DNA of 64,000 bases from CALMAK01 sp964392265 (lineage in GTDB: Bacteria; Patescibacteriota; Saccharimonadia; Saccharimonadales; Saccharimonadaceae), in the NCBI GenBank assembly GCA_964392265.1, contig CAYMOS010000002.1, forward strand, positions 62,001-126,000, in the 5' to 3' direction. This document shows positions 26,939 through 36,514 of this stretch, one piece after another; position 1 is the stretch's first letter; every line of letters begins with the position of its first letter. A program made the translations under genes and the position numbers. The notes below the pieces were generated by a model. It was not told the origin of the DNA and searched no databases. It saw nothing but the letters and a program-made list of their open reading frames with translations.

Positions 26939-28876
26939 TCACAGAAGTGACAAGGGATCGAGTTCAGTTTGCCAGTGCGTGGACGGAACATGCGTGAGGG
27001 CCTCAATGAGATCGCTACGGCGGGGAGATTTGAGGACGAGTTGCCAACGATACGTATCGTGCTGGCGTTCGTAAAATGAAGGGGTAGGTCCAAGGATCTC
27101 AACCGTACGCGGCGTCACTGATCGAAGCTCTCGGGCGAGTTTTTGAGCGTTGCGAACAGCGGCTGCTTCAGTCTTGTATACGCAGGTCAGTTTTAAAAGG
27201 AAAGTAAAGGGAGGAAAGTTGGCTCGTTTGCGCTCCTTGAGGGCATAACGGTAGAATTCGGCATAATCCTGACGGAGGCCAAATGTAACGGCTGGATGTG
27301 TTGGCTGATAGCTCTGCACAACAACCGACGTGGCGTGATGGTTGCGTCCGACACGACCAATGGCTTGGGCGAGTAACTGGAAGGTGCGTTCACTAGCGCC
27401 GTAATCTGGCAAGCTGAGGCCGGCGTCAGCCTGAATAATTCCTACAGTACGCAGTTGAGGGAGATCAAGGCCTTTGGCAACAACTTGCGTACCAATAATG
27501 AGGTCGATTTCCCCTGTGTATAGCTCTTTGTATTTTGCTTGAATGGAGGCTTCTTGGTCGCTGTCGCCATCAAATCGCACAATGGTCTTATCTGGGAACA
27601 GTTTACGAAGCTCTGATTCAATCAACTTAGTGCCAATCCCCTTATGAAGAATATTCGCATCGCCACAGGCAGGACAGCTGGTCGGGACGCGGTCCTTCAA
27701 TCCACAGATATGACAACGCAATTGATGGCTATCAGCGTGAAGCGTGAGGGGAACAAAACAGCGTGGGCAACCCGCCTGCCAGCCACAGTTATCGCAGAGG
27801 GTCATGCTGGCACTGCCACGACGGTTATGGAAGATGAGGGCTTGTTTGCCCGTAGCAAACGTCTTATTAAGCCGGGTGAGGAGCTCATCAGACAGAAAAC
27901 GATGTTTTTTAAATGAGCTGCGTTTAGTCATATCAACCAGGGTGATATGCGGAGGTGTGACAGTTTGTGCCGGATCTGGCAAGGAGATAATAGGGCGTTT
28001 GGCACCGAGGGCTGTATAGTAATCGGCGACAAGGGGGGTGGCACTACCGAGCAGTAGTTTAGCGTCCTGTTCACGGGCGAGAATACTGGCGGCACGCAAG
28101 GCGGAGTAGCGCGGCGACTGCTCTTGTTTGTAACTGGGCTCGTGTGCCTCATCAATAATAATCAGGCCGATGTCTGCGAGAGGCAGAAAGAGGGCTGAGC
28201 GTGGTCCGATGGCAATATGAGGCGTGGTTGCTTCAAGGGCTTGCTGCCAGGTGAGGTGACGCTGGGCCTCAGTTTGACGTGAATGGGTCAGGAGGATGGT
28301 CGTAAAATGTTCGGCAAAATCATCAACCAACTGTGGTGTGAGGCCGATCTCAGGAGTCAGCACAATAACGGATTTGCCACTGGCAATCATTTTACGAGCA
28401 GCTTCGATATACACGGCAGTTTTACCTGACCCAGTGACCCCATGAATCAGTGCCGATCCTGGACTCATCGTTTCGATTTGTCGAAGGGCGGACTGCTGCG
28501 CATCATTGAGTACAAAGCTTGTTCGATCGCGTAGCTTCTCTCTTACCTGAATGGCTTGGTCACGTCGTTTTTTGGTAATGCCGCGTGGTAGAATGGTCTG
28601 CCAGACTGTCCCCGGGTGGGTCGAGTAGTAGCTGCTCATCCATGACGCGAGGGCGACCAGGGCACGAGGGAGGGGTGTCTCGGTAACGACGTTGGTGATC
28701 TGCTTGGTGTCATACGATGGCTTCTGCGAGGCGGCAACGATAACTCCGACCATATGTTTTTTTCCGATCTCGACTTCAACGATTGTTCCGATTGCGAGCA
28801 CCGCTGTCGAGGCATACGTGAATGAGGCGCTGTCTTGCCTGACAATGCCCACCGGACTCACCTCATAGTAGTTCAT
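26939..28876 (-). CDS. priA: primosomal helicase PriA
   Basis: A 645-aa superfamily-2 helicase that reloads the replisome at stalled forks. N-terminal DNA-binding domain; Walker A GVTGSGKT near residue 145; DEAH box IIIDEAHEPSYKQ near 240. An eight-Cys zinc module (CDNCGWQAGCPRC ... CHICG ... CPACG) is complete. Helicase C domain follows with GTQVVAKGLDLP and QAIGRVGR. Start ATG 28876 is chosen because TATACT lies 6 nt upstream on the minus strand; the next upstream ATG would place the -10 inside the coding region. Confidence 0.95.
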   Translation of the reverse strand: MNYYEVSPVGIVRQDSASFTYASTAVLAIGTIVEVEIGKKHMVGVIVAASQKPSYDTKQITNVVTETPLPRALVALASWMSSYYSTHPGTVWQTILPRGITKKRRDQAIQVREKLRDRTSFVLNDAQQSALRQIETMSPGSALIHGVTGSGKTAVYIEAARKMIASGKSVIVLTPEIGLTPQLVDDFAEHFTTILLTHSRQTEAQRHLTWQQALEATTPHIAIGPRSALFLPLADIGLIIIDEAHEPSYKQEQSPRYSALRAASILAREQDAKLLLGSATPLVADYYTALGAKRPIISLPDPAQTVTPPHITLVDMTKRSSFKKHRFLSDELLTRLNKTFATGKQALIFHNRRGSASMTLCDNCGWQAGCPRCFVPLTLHADSHQLRCHICGLKDRVPTSCPACGDANILHKGIGTKLIESELRKLFPDKTIVRFDGDSDQEASIQAKYKELYTGEIDLIIGTQVVAKGLDLPQLRTVGIIQADAGLSLPDYGASERTFQLLAQAIGRVGRNHHATSVVVQSYQPTHPAVTFGLRQDYAEFYRYALKERKRANFPPFTFLLKLTCVYKTEAAAVRNAQKLARELRSVTPRTVEILGPTPSFYERQHDTYRWQLVLKSPRRSDLIEALTHVPSTHWQTELDPLSLL

Positions 28877-28933
28877 ATTCTTAGTATACGGCATTCGCTT
28901 TTACTCTGTCTGCCTGTTACAATTAAGGAGGTT

Positions 28934-29590
28934 ATGTATTTTGAAGATAGGACACAAGCAGGTGGCTTATTGGCTGCGCTGCTACTTGCCAAATACCGGT
29001 ATGAAAACTGCGTGGTGGTTGCTCTTTCCGACGGTGGTGTGATTGTCAGTGAAGAGATCGCTGCGCAACTTCACTGCGTACTGATGATGCTACTGAGCGA
29101 AGAAATTGAAATTCCAGGTGAAAATATGATCTTGGGTGAGATTTCTCAAAGTGGTAATTTTACGTATAGTAGTGAACTTTCTAGCGGTGAGATTGATGAA
29201 TATACAAGCGAATTTCACGGGTATCTGAGCGAACAAAAGCGCGAGGCATTTCAACGTATTAATCGATTGATTGGTGATGGTGGGTTGATTGATCTTGAGT
29301 TGTTGCGTGACCGAGTGGTGATATTAGTGAATGATGGGTTTGGTGATGATGCGTCAATTGGGGCGGCATTAGATTTTCTCAAACCAGTGCGTATTCAGCG
29401 CCTTGTCGTCGCAGCACCGGTAGCCACTGTGCCAGCAGTTGATCGCCTGCACGTTGCTGCGGACGAATTGCATATCCTTGATGTAAAGACGAACTATCTT
29501 GGAGTAAATCATTATTACGATAAGAATGATTTACCCTCACATGAAGAGACAATTGCACATATTAATGAGGTTATTCTGAATTGGCGTTGA
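28934..29590 (+). CDS. phosphoribosyltransferase-like protein
   Basis: A 218-aa protein with the overall pattern of type I phosphoribosyltransferases: an N-terminal FEDRTQAGGLLA stretch, ALSDGGVIVSEEIAAQLH as in the ComF/erythromycin-esterase-associated PRTases, and a PRPP-loop-like VVILVNDGFGDDASIGAALDFL near residue 118. The acidic PRPP loop is intact (VNDGFGDDASIG). Substrate unknown. An AAGGAGG lies only 2 nt before the ATG, and TACAAT (28918-28923) only 10 nt before, so the leader is very short. Confidence 0.75.
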   Translation: MYFEDRTQAGGLLAALLLAKYRYENCVVVALSDGGVIVSEEIAAQLHCVLMMLLSEEIEIPGENMILGEISQSGNFTYSSELSSGEIDEYTSEFHGYLSEQKREAFQRINRLIGDGGLIDLELLRDRVVILVNDGFGDDASIGAALDFLKPVRIQRLVVAAPVATVPAVDRLHVAADELHILDVKTNYLGVNHYYDKNDLPSHEETIAHINEVILNWR

Positions 29591-29661
29591 TACGGCCTTG
29601 CGAAACGTTGTAGATTTGTGTAAGATGAAAAGAGCTAAGGGAAAAAATTAAGGGAGAGCTG

Positions 29662-29961
29662 GTGTTAGACGTTTTTATTACATCTCGGGTGAGGCGAAAA
29701 ATTGTCGTCGTGTATGCCAAGTATCCTGATTTCCGCACTCACGTTCGTGGTCTTGCAAAACTTATCAAGGAAGACCCAGGTAATATTCAGCGCGAATTAA
29801 AAAAACTTGAGAAGGTTGGCTTTTTGGCGAGCGAGAAACAGGGCAATACGAAGATTTATTCAACCAACAAGCAATTTGCTATCTTTAAGGAACTGCAAAG
29901 TATCGTGATCAAGTCGCAGCAACACGCCGCTCGACCAAAGCGTCCATCGGCAGATGTCTAA
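29662..29961 (+). CDS. winged-helix transcriptional regulator
   Basis: A 99-aa protein predicted to fold as a winged helix of the ArsR/MarR type: HVRGLAKLIKEDPGNIQRELKKLEKVGFLASEKQ matches helix-turn-helix plus wing. No metal-binding Cys. GTG start with GGGAGAG RBS. It overlaps recJ by 8 nt, so it is co-translated with it; this pairing hints at a nucleic-acid maintenance role, but its targets are unknown. Confidence 0.75.
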   Translation: MLDVFITSRVRRKIVVVYAKYPDFRTHVRGLAKLIKEDPGNIQRELKKLEKVGFLASEKQGNTKIYSTNKQFAIFKELQSIVIKSQQHAARPKRPSADV

Positions 29962-31642
29962 TGTCTTCGAAGAAATATTAAAAGCTCGCGGTCTTAACGG
30001 CAAGAAACGCGATGCTTTTTTGAATCCCAGTTATGATGCGAAGCATGATCCATTTTTATTACCAGATATGCAAGCGGCCGTTGATAGACTGGTGGTGGCG
30101 CGTGAAAAGCAAGAGTACATTACAATTTATGGCGATTATGATATCGATGGATTGACTGCGAGTACGGTACTCATCGATGCGTTTGAGAGTTTTGGGTTTC
30201 AGCACGTTGATATTTTTATCCCGAATCGATTTGTTGAGGGGTATGGGCTGACGGTGGAGGCGGTAGAGAAGATTGCTGCTAGCGGTGCACAACTGATTGT
30301 GACGGTGGACTGTGGATCATTGAGCGAAAAAGAGATTAAGCGGGCGAGTGAGCTAGGCGTGGATGTGATCGTGACCGACCACCACAATGTCGCGCCGGTG
30401 CAGCCACCGGCGATCGCCGTCATCAATCCAAAGCGATTGCTACAGGATTACCCGGAAATGTATGAGGGGTTTACGCTGAAGAGTTCGCCTTCTTCGCCAA
30501 CGAAGCTGTATCCGTTCCTCGACCTTGCAGGCGTTGGCGTTGCCTTCAAGCTGGTGCAGGCACTGCAAACACGTCTGGAGGGTCTGCTAGACGGCCAAGA
30601 GAAATGGCTGCTTGATTTGGTGGCGCTGGGAACGGTGTGTGATGTGGTGACGCTTGTCGATGAAAACCGTGCCAACGTGTATTGGGGGCTTAAGGTGATG
30701 GCGCAAACGCGTCGACCGGGATTGAAGGCGCTGATGGCGGTAGCAGGTGTAGAGCCAGAGAAGGTGAACGCGCGCAGCCTAGGCTTTGGATTGGGGCCGC
30801 GCATGAACGCCGCAGGGCGGCTAGAGACGGCACAGTACGCGTTGGATATGTTGCGGGCGACTGATAACGAGACAGCACTTGAAAAGGCGCAGCTGCTGGA
30901 TGACATGAATAAAGCCCGTCGGGCCGAACAAGATAAGATTCTTAAACAGGCAATTGTCGAGGCGGAGCAGCGCGCTGCTGATCCCGTGCTGGTCGTCTCG
31001 GGCAAGGGTTGGAATCACGGGATTATTGGTATCGTGGCAGCAAAATTGTTAGAGAAATACAAAAAACCAACCTATGTGCTAGAGGAAATGGGCGAGGAAA
31101 GTAAGGGTTCAGCGCGAAGCTACGGCGATTTCAGTGCCGCTGACGCCATTCGTGCCGCTGACGATCTCATCACCAAGGGTGGTGGGCATAAATTAGCGGC
31201 TGGCGTAACGCTGCCGACCAAAAATATTCAAGCGTTCAGAGAGCGCGTCAATCAATATTACCGCGATCAAAAGCTATTTAATCAGCAATCATTACTACTG
31301 CCAAAGGCCGATGCGAATGCAGACTTTGGTGACGTTACTGAAGAATTGATTGAAAAAATCGCCGAGTTAGAACCTTTTGGGAATGGCAACCCGCAGCCCA
31401 TTCTGACCAGCGAAAAGGTACTTGTTATTAACGTTCGACGCATGGGTGCCGACGCGCAGCATGTCAAATTGGAAGTGCAGGGCACTAGTAGAACGACATT
31501 GCAGCTGCTTGCATTCAGCGCACCTGAACACTTCTTTGTTGAACCAGGTGAATACGTGACGGTCTGGTATCAACCAGATATCAATGAATGGAATGGCCGC
31601 CGCACGGTTGAGGGTCGGCTGTTGCACCTAGAGCTGCAATAA
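29954..31642 (+). CDS. recJ: single-stranded-DNA exonuclease RecJ
   Basis: A 562-aa DHH/DHHA1 5'-3' exonuclease for recombination and repair. Catalytic motifs: YGDYDIDGLTA near residue 60, VDCGS near 117, TDHHN near 141, and the DHHA1 GGHKLAAG motif near 411. The C-terminal OB-type domain ends the protein. Full length for the family. Translationally coupled to the winged-helix gene. Confidence 0.95.
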   Translation: MSNVFEEILKARGLNGKKRDAFLNPSYDAKHDPFLLPDMQAAVDRLVVAREKQEYITIYGDYDIDGLTASTVLIDAFESFGFQHVDIFIPNRFVEGYGLTVEAVEKIAASGAQLIVTVDCGSLSEKEIKRASELGVDVIVTDHHNVAPVQPPAIAVINPKRLLQDYPEMYEGFTLKSSPSSPTKLYPFLDLAGVGVAFKLVQALQTRLEGLLDGQEKWLLDLVALGTVCDVVTLVDENRANVYWGLKVMAQTRRPGLKALMAVAGVEPEKVNARSLGFGLGPRMNAAGRLETAQYALDMLRATDNETALEKAQLLDDMNKARRAEQDKILKQAIVEAEQRAADPVLVVSGKGWNHGIIGIVAAKLLEKYKKPTYVLEEMGEESKGSARSYGDFSAADAIRAADDLITKGGGHKLAAGVTLPTKNIQAFRERVNQYYRDQKLFNQQSLLLPKADANADFGDVTEELIEKIAELEPFGNGNPQPILTSEKVLVINVRRMGADAQHVKLEVQGTSRTTLQLLAFSAPEHFFVEPGEYVTVWYQPDINEWNGRRTVEGRLLHLELQ

Positions 31643-31669
31643 GGTAGGCGCTATTTAAAAAGTAAACAC

Positions 31670-32899
31670 TTACTTCTTAAATAGCTTTGACAGCTTGATA
31701 GTGCTACCAAACTCGAGGGCACCCAGTCGGAAGGCCTTGACGGCAATCCAGATACTGATAACCATAAAGACGGTCATTGTCAGGAGGGCCAACCATGATT
31801 CCAAGAGGCTCATGTTGCCAACGGTGTTGCGCACAAGAGAGACGACCGGTGAGGTCAAAGGGAAGAAAGTAAGGAACTTCACGATAGGATTATCTGGGCT
31901 AGTTACAAGCAGCATGATGAAATAAAACGGAATGAACGCCCCGATGAAGAAGACGGCTGAGAAATTATTCGCTTCTTTACTGCTGGGTGCAGCGGCTGCG
32001 GTAGCAGTCATATAGCCAGCAAACATCAGGAATCCAACCACCAGGAAGCTAAAGCCAAAGAAGATAGGCCAAAAGTCGAAGACAATGCGGCTTGGTTCAA
32101 TGCCCGCAGGGAGGGCAACACTACCATTTGTTTGTTGCAAGACGAAGAATCCGATAACTGCAAGAACGGCAAAGAAAGTGATCTGCGTCAACGTTACCAG
32201 GCTGACGCCGAGGAGCTTGCCGACGATAAGTGTGCGTGGCTTGACGTAGGTCAGCACCATCTCCATACTGCGGTTTTCTTTTTCTTCGCTGACACTGGTG
32301 AGCATATAGCTCACAGAGAAGGCAAAGATGATATAAAACAGCAGGACAAAAATACCAGGAGCAACATACTCATTAAAACCAGCAGTCTCTTCACCGTCTT
32401 TATAGGAGGTGATCTGGCTCGTTGCGCCGTTTTGTGCCAGGGCGATGATCTCTGGTGATTTCAGGGGCAGGAACACACTGGTTTTTAGCAGGTTGTCTGC
32501 CAGGGTGGAGACGCCGCCCATTTTAGTGAGGTCATTACCACTGAGGTAGATTTGATAGACGCGGTCTTGTTTGAGCGTTGTCGGGTATACGACCAGTGCT
32601 TCGCGCGTTCCTTGGCGCACCTCTTCACGGAGCGTGTCTGCCTCGCTGGCAGGTTTCATCGTAAGGCCTGCACCAGTGATTACCTGGTCATTGATGAGGC
32701 CACTTTCATCAACAATAACGACGTTCTTGAGATCTTTCGCCAGTTCGTTAATGCGATCCTCGCTTGCCTTGTTACCAATAATACTGAGTGCAATCACGAC
32801 ACCAATAAGGACCGGAATCGCAATCATGGCAATCCAGAAACTTGGTTGTTTAATGATGGTGAGATATTCGTGGCGAACCACTGTACTGAGCTTAGCCAT
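31670..32899 (-). CDS. ABC-2 type transporter permease (NatB/YhaP-like)
   Basis: A 409-aa membrane protein: one TM near residue 20-40, a large extracytoplasmic domain (about 45-170), then five or six TMs, the ABC-2 membrane topology used for Na+ or drug export. It overlaps the ATPase gene by 8 nt (ATGGCTAA), so the two are co-translated. The ATG at 32899 is the coupled start; the open frame to 33025 lies inside the ATPase gene. A 9-bp inverted repeat (GCTATTTAA/TTAAATAGC) between this gene and recJ may terminate both transcripts. Confidence 0.88.
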   Translation of the reverse strand: MAKLSTVVRHEYLTIIKQPSFWIAMIAIPVLIGVVIALSIIGNKASEDRINELAKDLKNVVIVDESGLINDQVITGAGLTMKPASEADTLREEVRQGTREALVVYPTTLKQDRVYQIYLSGNDLTKMGGVSTLADNLLKTSVFLPLKSPEIIALAQNGATSQITSYKDGEETAGFNEYVAPGIFVLLFYIIFAFSVSYMLTSVSEEKENRSMEMVLTYVKPRTLIVGKLLGVSLVTLTQITFFAVLAVIGFFVLQQTNGSVALPAGIEPSRIVFDFWPIFFGFSFLVVGFLMFAGYMTATAAAAPSSKEANNFSAVFFIGAFIPFYFIMLLVTSPDNPIVKFLTFFPLTSPVVSLVRNTVGNMSLLESWLALLTMTVFMVISIWIAVKAFRLGALEFGSTIKLSKLFKK

Positions 32900-33647
32900 G
32901 GGACACCTCCGCACCGATGATGGCGCTTTTTTCCTTATAAATCGAGACAAAGATATCTTCAATTGATTTTGATTTGAACTCCTTTTTGACCGCAGCAACC
33001 GTGCCGTAGGCGCGGGCTTTGCCATCTTTAAGAATAAGCAAGCGGTCGGCGAGGCGTTCGACCTCTTCCATCAAGTGGGTAATGTAAATGACGGCGACGC
33101 CATTTGACTGCAACTCATCGACGATGTCGAGGAGGAGTTTGCGGTTCACGGGGTCGAGGCCTTTGGTTGGCTCGTCGAGGATGAGCAGTTGCGGATTACC
33201 TATAATAGCAACGCCCAGCTGTACTTTCTGCTGTTGACCGCCACTGAGTTTCTTGATTTTGACGTTTGCTTTGTCTGCTAAGTCCACGCGCTCTAGGAAT
33301 GCCAGAGCTTCTTCGCGTGCATCGTCACGGTCCATGCCTTTTAGTTCACCAAAATATATCATGACGTCGAGGACCTTTGCTCGGGTATAGAGGCCGCGCT
33401 CCTCGGGGAGATAGCCAACAGACTTGGCCGCCTCGGGACTGAGCTTTTTGCCATTAATCAACAGCTCGCCACTAGATGCCTGGTAGATACCGAGGAGGCT
33501 GCGAATCGTACTGGTCTTGCCCGAGCCATTTGAGCCTAAAAAGGCAAATACTTCTCCTTTGAACACCTCGAAATCGAGCTGTTCGACAATCTGCTTGTCA
33601 CCGATGCGCAGACTAAAATCTTTCACACTCACGATAGGTTTTGTCAT
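32892..33647 (-). CDS. ABC transporter ATP-binding protein (NatA-like)
   Basis: A 251-aa ATPase subunit. Walker A GSNGSGKTS near residue 38, Q-loop, signature LSGGQQQKVQLG near 134, Walker B LLILDEPTKGLDPV, H-loop ITHLMEE. A DUF4162-like C-terminal extension is typical of exporters. On the minus strand TACACT is 6 nt before ATG 33647: leaderless. Forms a two-gene exporter with the permease. Confidence 0.93.
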   Translation of the reverse strand: MTKPIVSVKDFSLRIGDKQIVEQLDFEVFKGEVFAFLGSNGSGKTSTIRSLLGIYQASSGELLINGKKLSPEAAKSVGYLPEERGLYTRAKVLDVMIYFGELKGMDRDDAREEALAFLERVDLADKANVKIKKLSGGQQQKVQLGVAIIGNPQLLILDEPTKGLDPVNRKLLLDIVDELQSNGVAVIYITHLMEEVERLADRLLILKDGKARAYGTVAAVKKEFKSKSIEDIFVSIYKEKSAIIGAEVSHG

Positions 33648-33713
33648 GGGTCTAGTGTAACACGAACTTGGGACTTGCGACTATTCGTTTCATCTGTTAC
33701 AATACATACCGAT

Positions 33714-33929
33714 ATGGTACAAGTAACACGTAAAGACGAACGCGAAGCGAATGAGAATATTATTCGTCGCTTCAACCGCAAGGTCTTGCAGAGTGGTGTG
33801 CTTGCAAACGCAAAGGCGTCAATGCGATTTAGCAAACCTCTCAGTAAGCCCGAGCGACGCCAGAAGGCAATTATCCGCAAAGAGCGCAAGGCAATTAAAA
33901 CTGCCAACGCACGTATGGGGATTCGCTAA
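33714..33929 (+). CDS. rpsU: 30S ribosomal protein S21
   Basis: A 71-aa basic protein of the bS21 family: FNRKVLQSGVLANAKASMRF matches the S21 core, followed by a basic tail. Start ATG 33714 lies 10 nt after TACAAT (33698-33703), giving a very short leader; the longer frame from 33675 would precede the promoter. yqeY begins 3 nt downstream, the same rpsU-yqeY order seen in many bacteria. Confidence 0.88.
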   Translation: MVQVTRKDEREANENIIRRFNRKVLQSGVLANAKASMRFSKPLSKPERRQKAIIRKERKAIKTANARMGIR

Positions 33930-33932
33930 ACG

Positions 33933-34385
33933 GTGGCTCTGAAAGAGCAAATCAATAACGATCTAAAAGCCGCCCTCTTAGGCGGCAATCGTTTTGTTGC
34001 AGATACACTACGTAACCTCAAGGCAGCTATCTTGAACGAAGAAGTAGCCCAAGGGCGACGGGATGATGGGTTGAATGACACAGAGATTGAAGGCGTGATT
34101 GCCCGCGAGGTCAAAAAACGCAATGAGAGCAAGACTCTTTACGAACAGAATGATCGACCTGAACTGGCCGAACAAGAACAGCAAGAGATTGATGTGCTCG
34201 TGACCTATCTTCCACAACAACTGACCGAAGAAGAGATTCAAGCTGTCATTGATCAGGTGATTGCCGGAATTGGTGACGTAGATATGAAAGCCATGGGTCA
34301 AGTGATAGGTGCCGTAAAAGCAAAATGCGGCACGGCAGCTGATGGTGCAACCGTCGCTCGCCTTGTAAAAGCAGCATTGCAATAA
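33933..34385 (+). CDS. yqeY: GatB/YqeY domain protein
   Basis: A 150-aa protein with the C-terminal tRNA-binding-type domain of GatB as a stand-alone YqeY protein. LRNLKAAILNEEVAQGR and LVTYLPQQLTEEEI are characteristic, as is the C-terminal MGQVIGAVKAKCGTAADGATVARLVK. GTG start 3 nt after the rpsU stop. Its exact role is not established; amidotransferase or tRNA association is inferred from the family. Confidence 0.9.
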   Translation: MALKEQINNDLKAALLGGNRFVADTLRNLKAAILNEEVAQGRRDDGLNDTEIEGVIAREVKKRNESKTLYEQNDRPELAEQEQQEIDVLVTYLPQQLTEEEIQAVIDQVIAGIGDVDMKAMGQVIGAVKAKCGTAADGATVARLVKAALQ

Positions 34386-34415
34386 AGACAAAGAACCTAA
34401 AGGAGGATAACATAC

Positions 34416-34967
34416 ATGATTTTACTTTTTGGCCCAACTGGTGCGGGTAAGAGTTTGCAGGGGCAGATAATGGCGATTCGTCAGGGCTGGAAATGGCTTT
34501 CGACGGGTGAGATGTTTCGTGCCAGCAACGATCCAAAGATTATCGAGCAATTAAAGACGGGTGAGCTGCTCAGTGACGAGCAGACCTACGAAGTATTTCA
34601 AGAGGCTATCAAAGATGCGCATGACAAGAATTATCCGCAGATCATTGTCGATGGATTTCCTCGCAACAAAGCGCAGGCCGAGTGGTTGTCGCAGTACATG
34701 GAGCGTGAGGGTGAGAAGATCGATATTGTGATTGCCCTTGAGGTTCCAGAAAGTGAAATTATGCGCCGTCTTGAAAAGCGGGCCCGTATGGAAGATAGTC
34801 CAGAGGTGATTGCAAGGCGTATGAACATTTATCGCCAAAAAATGTATCCAGTACTCGGTACTTTCGCTGAGGGCGGGGTACGTGTGGTGCATGTTGAAGG
34901 TGTTGGTACTGCCGGTGAGGTACACGATAAATTGTATGCCGAGCTCGATGCTAACGGACTAGTATAG
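34416..34967 (+). CDS. adk: adenylate kinase (short form)
   Basis: A 183-aa nucleoside monophosphate kinase. P-loop GPTGAGKS (residues 6-13), NMP-binding LSTGEMFR, and DGFPRNKAQAEWL are clear. The LID is short and lacks zinc Cys. The P-loop variant (GPTGAGKSLQG rather than GPPGAGKGTQ) and Glu in STGEMF are mild departures, so specificity for AMP is likely but not certain. RBS AAGGAGG lies about 10 nt before ATG. map follows after 9 nt. Confidence 0.85.
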   Translation: MILLFGPTGAGKSLQGQIMAIRQGWKWLSTGEMFRASNDPKIIEQLKTGELLSDEQTYEVFQEAIKDAHDKNYPQIIVDGFPRNKAQAEWLSQYMEREGEKIDIVIALEVPESEIMRRLEKRARMEDSPEVIARRMNIYRQKMYPVLGTFAEGGVRVVHVEGVGTAGEVHDKLYAELDANGLV

Positions 34968-34976
34968 GGCGTCACT

Positions 34977-35741
34977 ATGGGTTCGCAGCCATCAAAAACA
35001 CCAGCTCAGATCCAGGCCATGCGCGAAGGCGGCAAGGTGTTGGCGCAATTGTTGGCTGATATCAAAACCTACGTGCAGCCTGGTATGAGTGAGCATCAGG
35101 TGGATGATTGGGTAGGCAAAGAAATTGTAACGCGAGGTGCAATTGCTACCTATAAAACCAGCGAAGTAAATTTTCCTGGTAATATCTGCATCAGCGTGAA
35201 TGAGCAAATTGTTCACAGTGTCCCGAGTGATTACGTGTTTGAAGTGGGCGATGTGGTCAGTTTCGACCTCGTCATTGAATACAAAGGTATGAAAACGGAT
35301 GCAGCTTTCACGATGGTGGTCGGCCAAGAGCCAAAAGGGGCCACCAAGCATTTATTGCAGACGACCGAACGGAGTCTCTATGCCGGTATTGATGCAATTA
35401 AGGGTGCAGGTACGCGGACGGGGGATATTGGGGCAGCTGTTGAGGCGGTGTTAGTGGCCGGTAAATTAGGTATTATGCGCGAGCTGGTCGGTCATGGTGT
35501 CGGATTAGAGATGCATATGCCACCGGATGTACCAAATTATGGCCGCAAAGGTACAGGAACGGTTTTAGAAGTTGGCGATACCATTGCAATTGAGCCAATG
35601 GCAACCCTCGGGGGTGAAAAGATCATTATTGATCAGAACGACGGCTGGACCTATGCAACCCGCGATGGTAGTTTGGCAGCACATTTTGAGCATACGGTGC
35701 TGATCACAGAAGATGGCGTCGAAATTCTCACGCAAGTTTAG
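34977..35741 (+). CDS. map: methionine aminopeptidase, type I
   Basis: A 254-aa dinuclear metallopeptidase that removes initiator Met. Ligands: Asp in VSFDLVIE, Asp in KTDAAFT, His in GHGVGLEMH, Glu in IEPMATL, Glu in HFEHTVLIT. It complements def and fmt in the same window. The adk-map order is the common ribosomal-cluster arrangement, here without secY. Confidence 0.95.
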   Translation: MGSQPSKTPAQIQAMREGGKVLAQLLADIKTYVQPGMSEHQVDDWVGKEIVTRGAIATYKTSEVNFPGNICISVNEQIVHSVPSDYVFEVGDVVSFDLVIEYKGMKTDAAFTMVVGQEPKGATKHLLQTTERSLYAGIDAIKGAGTRTGDIGAAVEAVLVAGKLGIMRELVGHGVGLEMHMPPDVPNYGRKGTGTVLEVGDTIAIEPMATLGGEKIIIDQNDGWTYATRDGSLAAHFEHTVLITEDGVEILTQV

Positions 35742-35747
35742 TTGCTA

Positions 35748-36296
35748 TTATTCGTCGTAAGCATCGACGTCAGCAACGGGCTGATAATCATATTTTTCCG
35801 CTAATTGCTCGCCAATGTCGGCATATGACTTGCCACACAACATTCCACCAGCCACAAGGTTGTCGTGAGTGACATCGGGACCAACAAACGATGGTGGTAC
35901 GAATGAAGCCATCGCCTGATCGTTATTGAATTCAAAATCAATCACGACCAGACCCGCCAAGTCTTCGAGATAAACATCTACTTCAGCAATATGTTCACCA
36001 ACCGGATAAGCGAACCGACGCTTTTTAAAACGTTTGCCCGGAAGTTGATTGAGGGCGGCATACTCTTCGGCTGACAAGTCGATGGTGTGCTCGGTCATGC
36101 GTGAAGAATCATTACCGTTCTCAGGTGACTTCTTGGTAATGACAAGTCTATCGCCATTGCGGCGGATACGGATCTTTGGATGGTCACTACTAGCTGGAAT
36201 GAAATTATCCTCGATGATCTTAGAGGGGAATTGCCCAAGATCGGATGGTAGGGCGGTCATAAGGAAAGTATATTCTCGTTCAAGTTCAACACTCAT
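35748..36296 (-). CDS. CYTH/triphosphate tunnel metalloenzyme-like protein
   Basis: A 182-aa protein beginning MSVELEREYTFL, a variant of the ExExK signature of CYTH domains, followed by alternating basic and acidic strands (KIRIRRNGDRLVITKK, HIAEVDVYLEDLAGLVVIDFEF) that line the tunnel. Likely binds or hydrolyses a triphosphate; the specific substrate is unknown. Convergent with map (6-nt gap). TAGAAT is about 9 nt upstream of the ATG on the minus strand. Confidence 0.75.
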   Translation of the reverse strand: MSVELEREYTFLMTALPSDLGQFPSKIIEDNFIPASSDHPKIRIRRNGDRLVITKKSPENGNDSSRMTEHTIDLSAEEYAALNQLPGKRFKKRRFAYPVGEHIAEVDVYLEDLAGLVVIDFEFNNDQAMASFVPPSFVGPDVTHDNLVAGGMLCGKSYADIGEQLAEKYDYQPVADVDAYDE

Positions 36297-36449
36297 AGTA
36301 ATGTTATTCTAACATGATTAATCGACCTTCAAAAGTCCTTAGTTGTCGTCATGTCGGTTAGTTTGCCTGCTGTTTCAGTTATGACTGGTTGAGACCCTCT
36401 GAATGCTGACTGTTTGCTCAGCCTAGCCAAGTCAGCCGGATAGGAATAC

Positions 36450-36478
36450 TTGACTTTTTAGTTAAATAATGCTACAAT
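36450..36478 (+). promoter_or_regulatory. promoter upstream of 36515
   Basis: TTGACT (36450-36455), 17-nt spacer, TACAAT (36473-36478). The rest of 36300-36449 holds no feature I can name. Confidence 0.6.
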
Positions 36479-36514
36479 TTTAAACATAGCTTATAAAAAT
36501 AAAAAGGAAAAACT

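Noticed and set aside
32132..32966. Plus-strand ORFs opposite the ABC permease
   Set aside because: Antisense shadows of a well-supported membrane protein gene.
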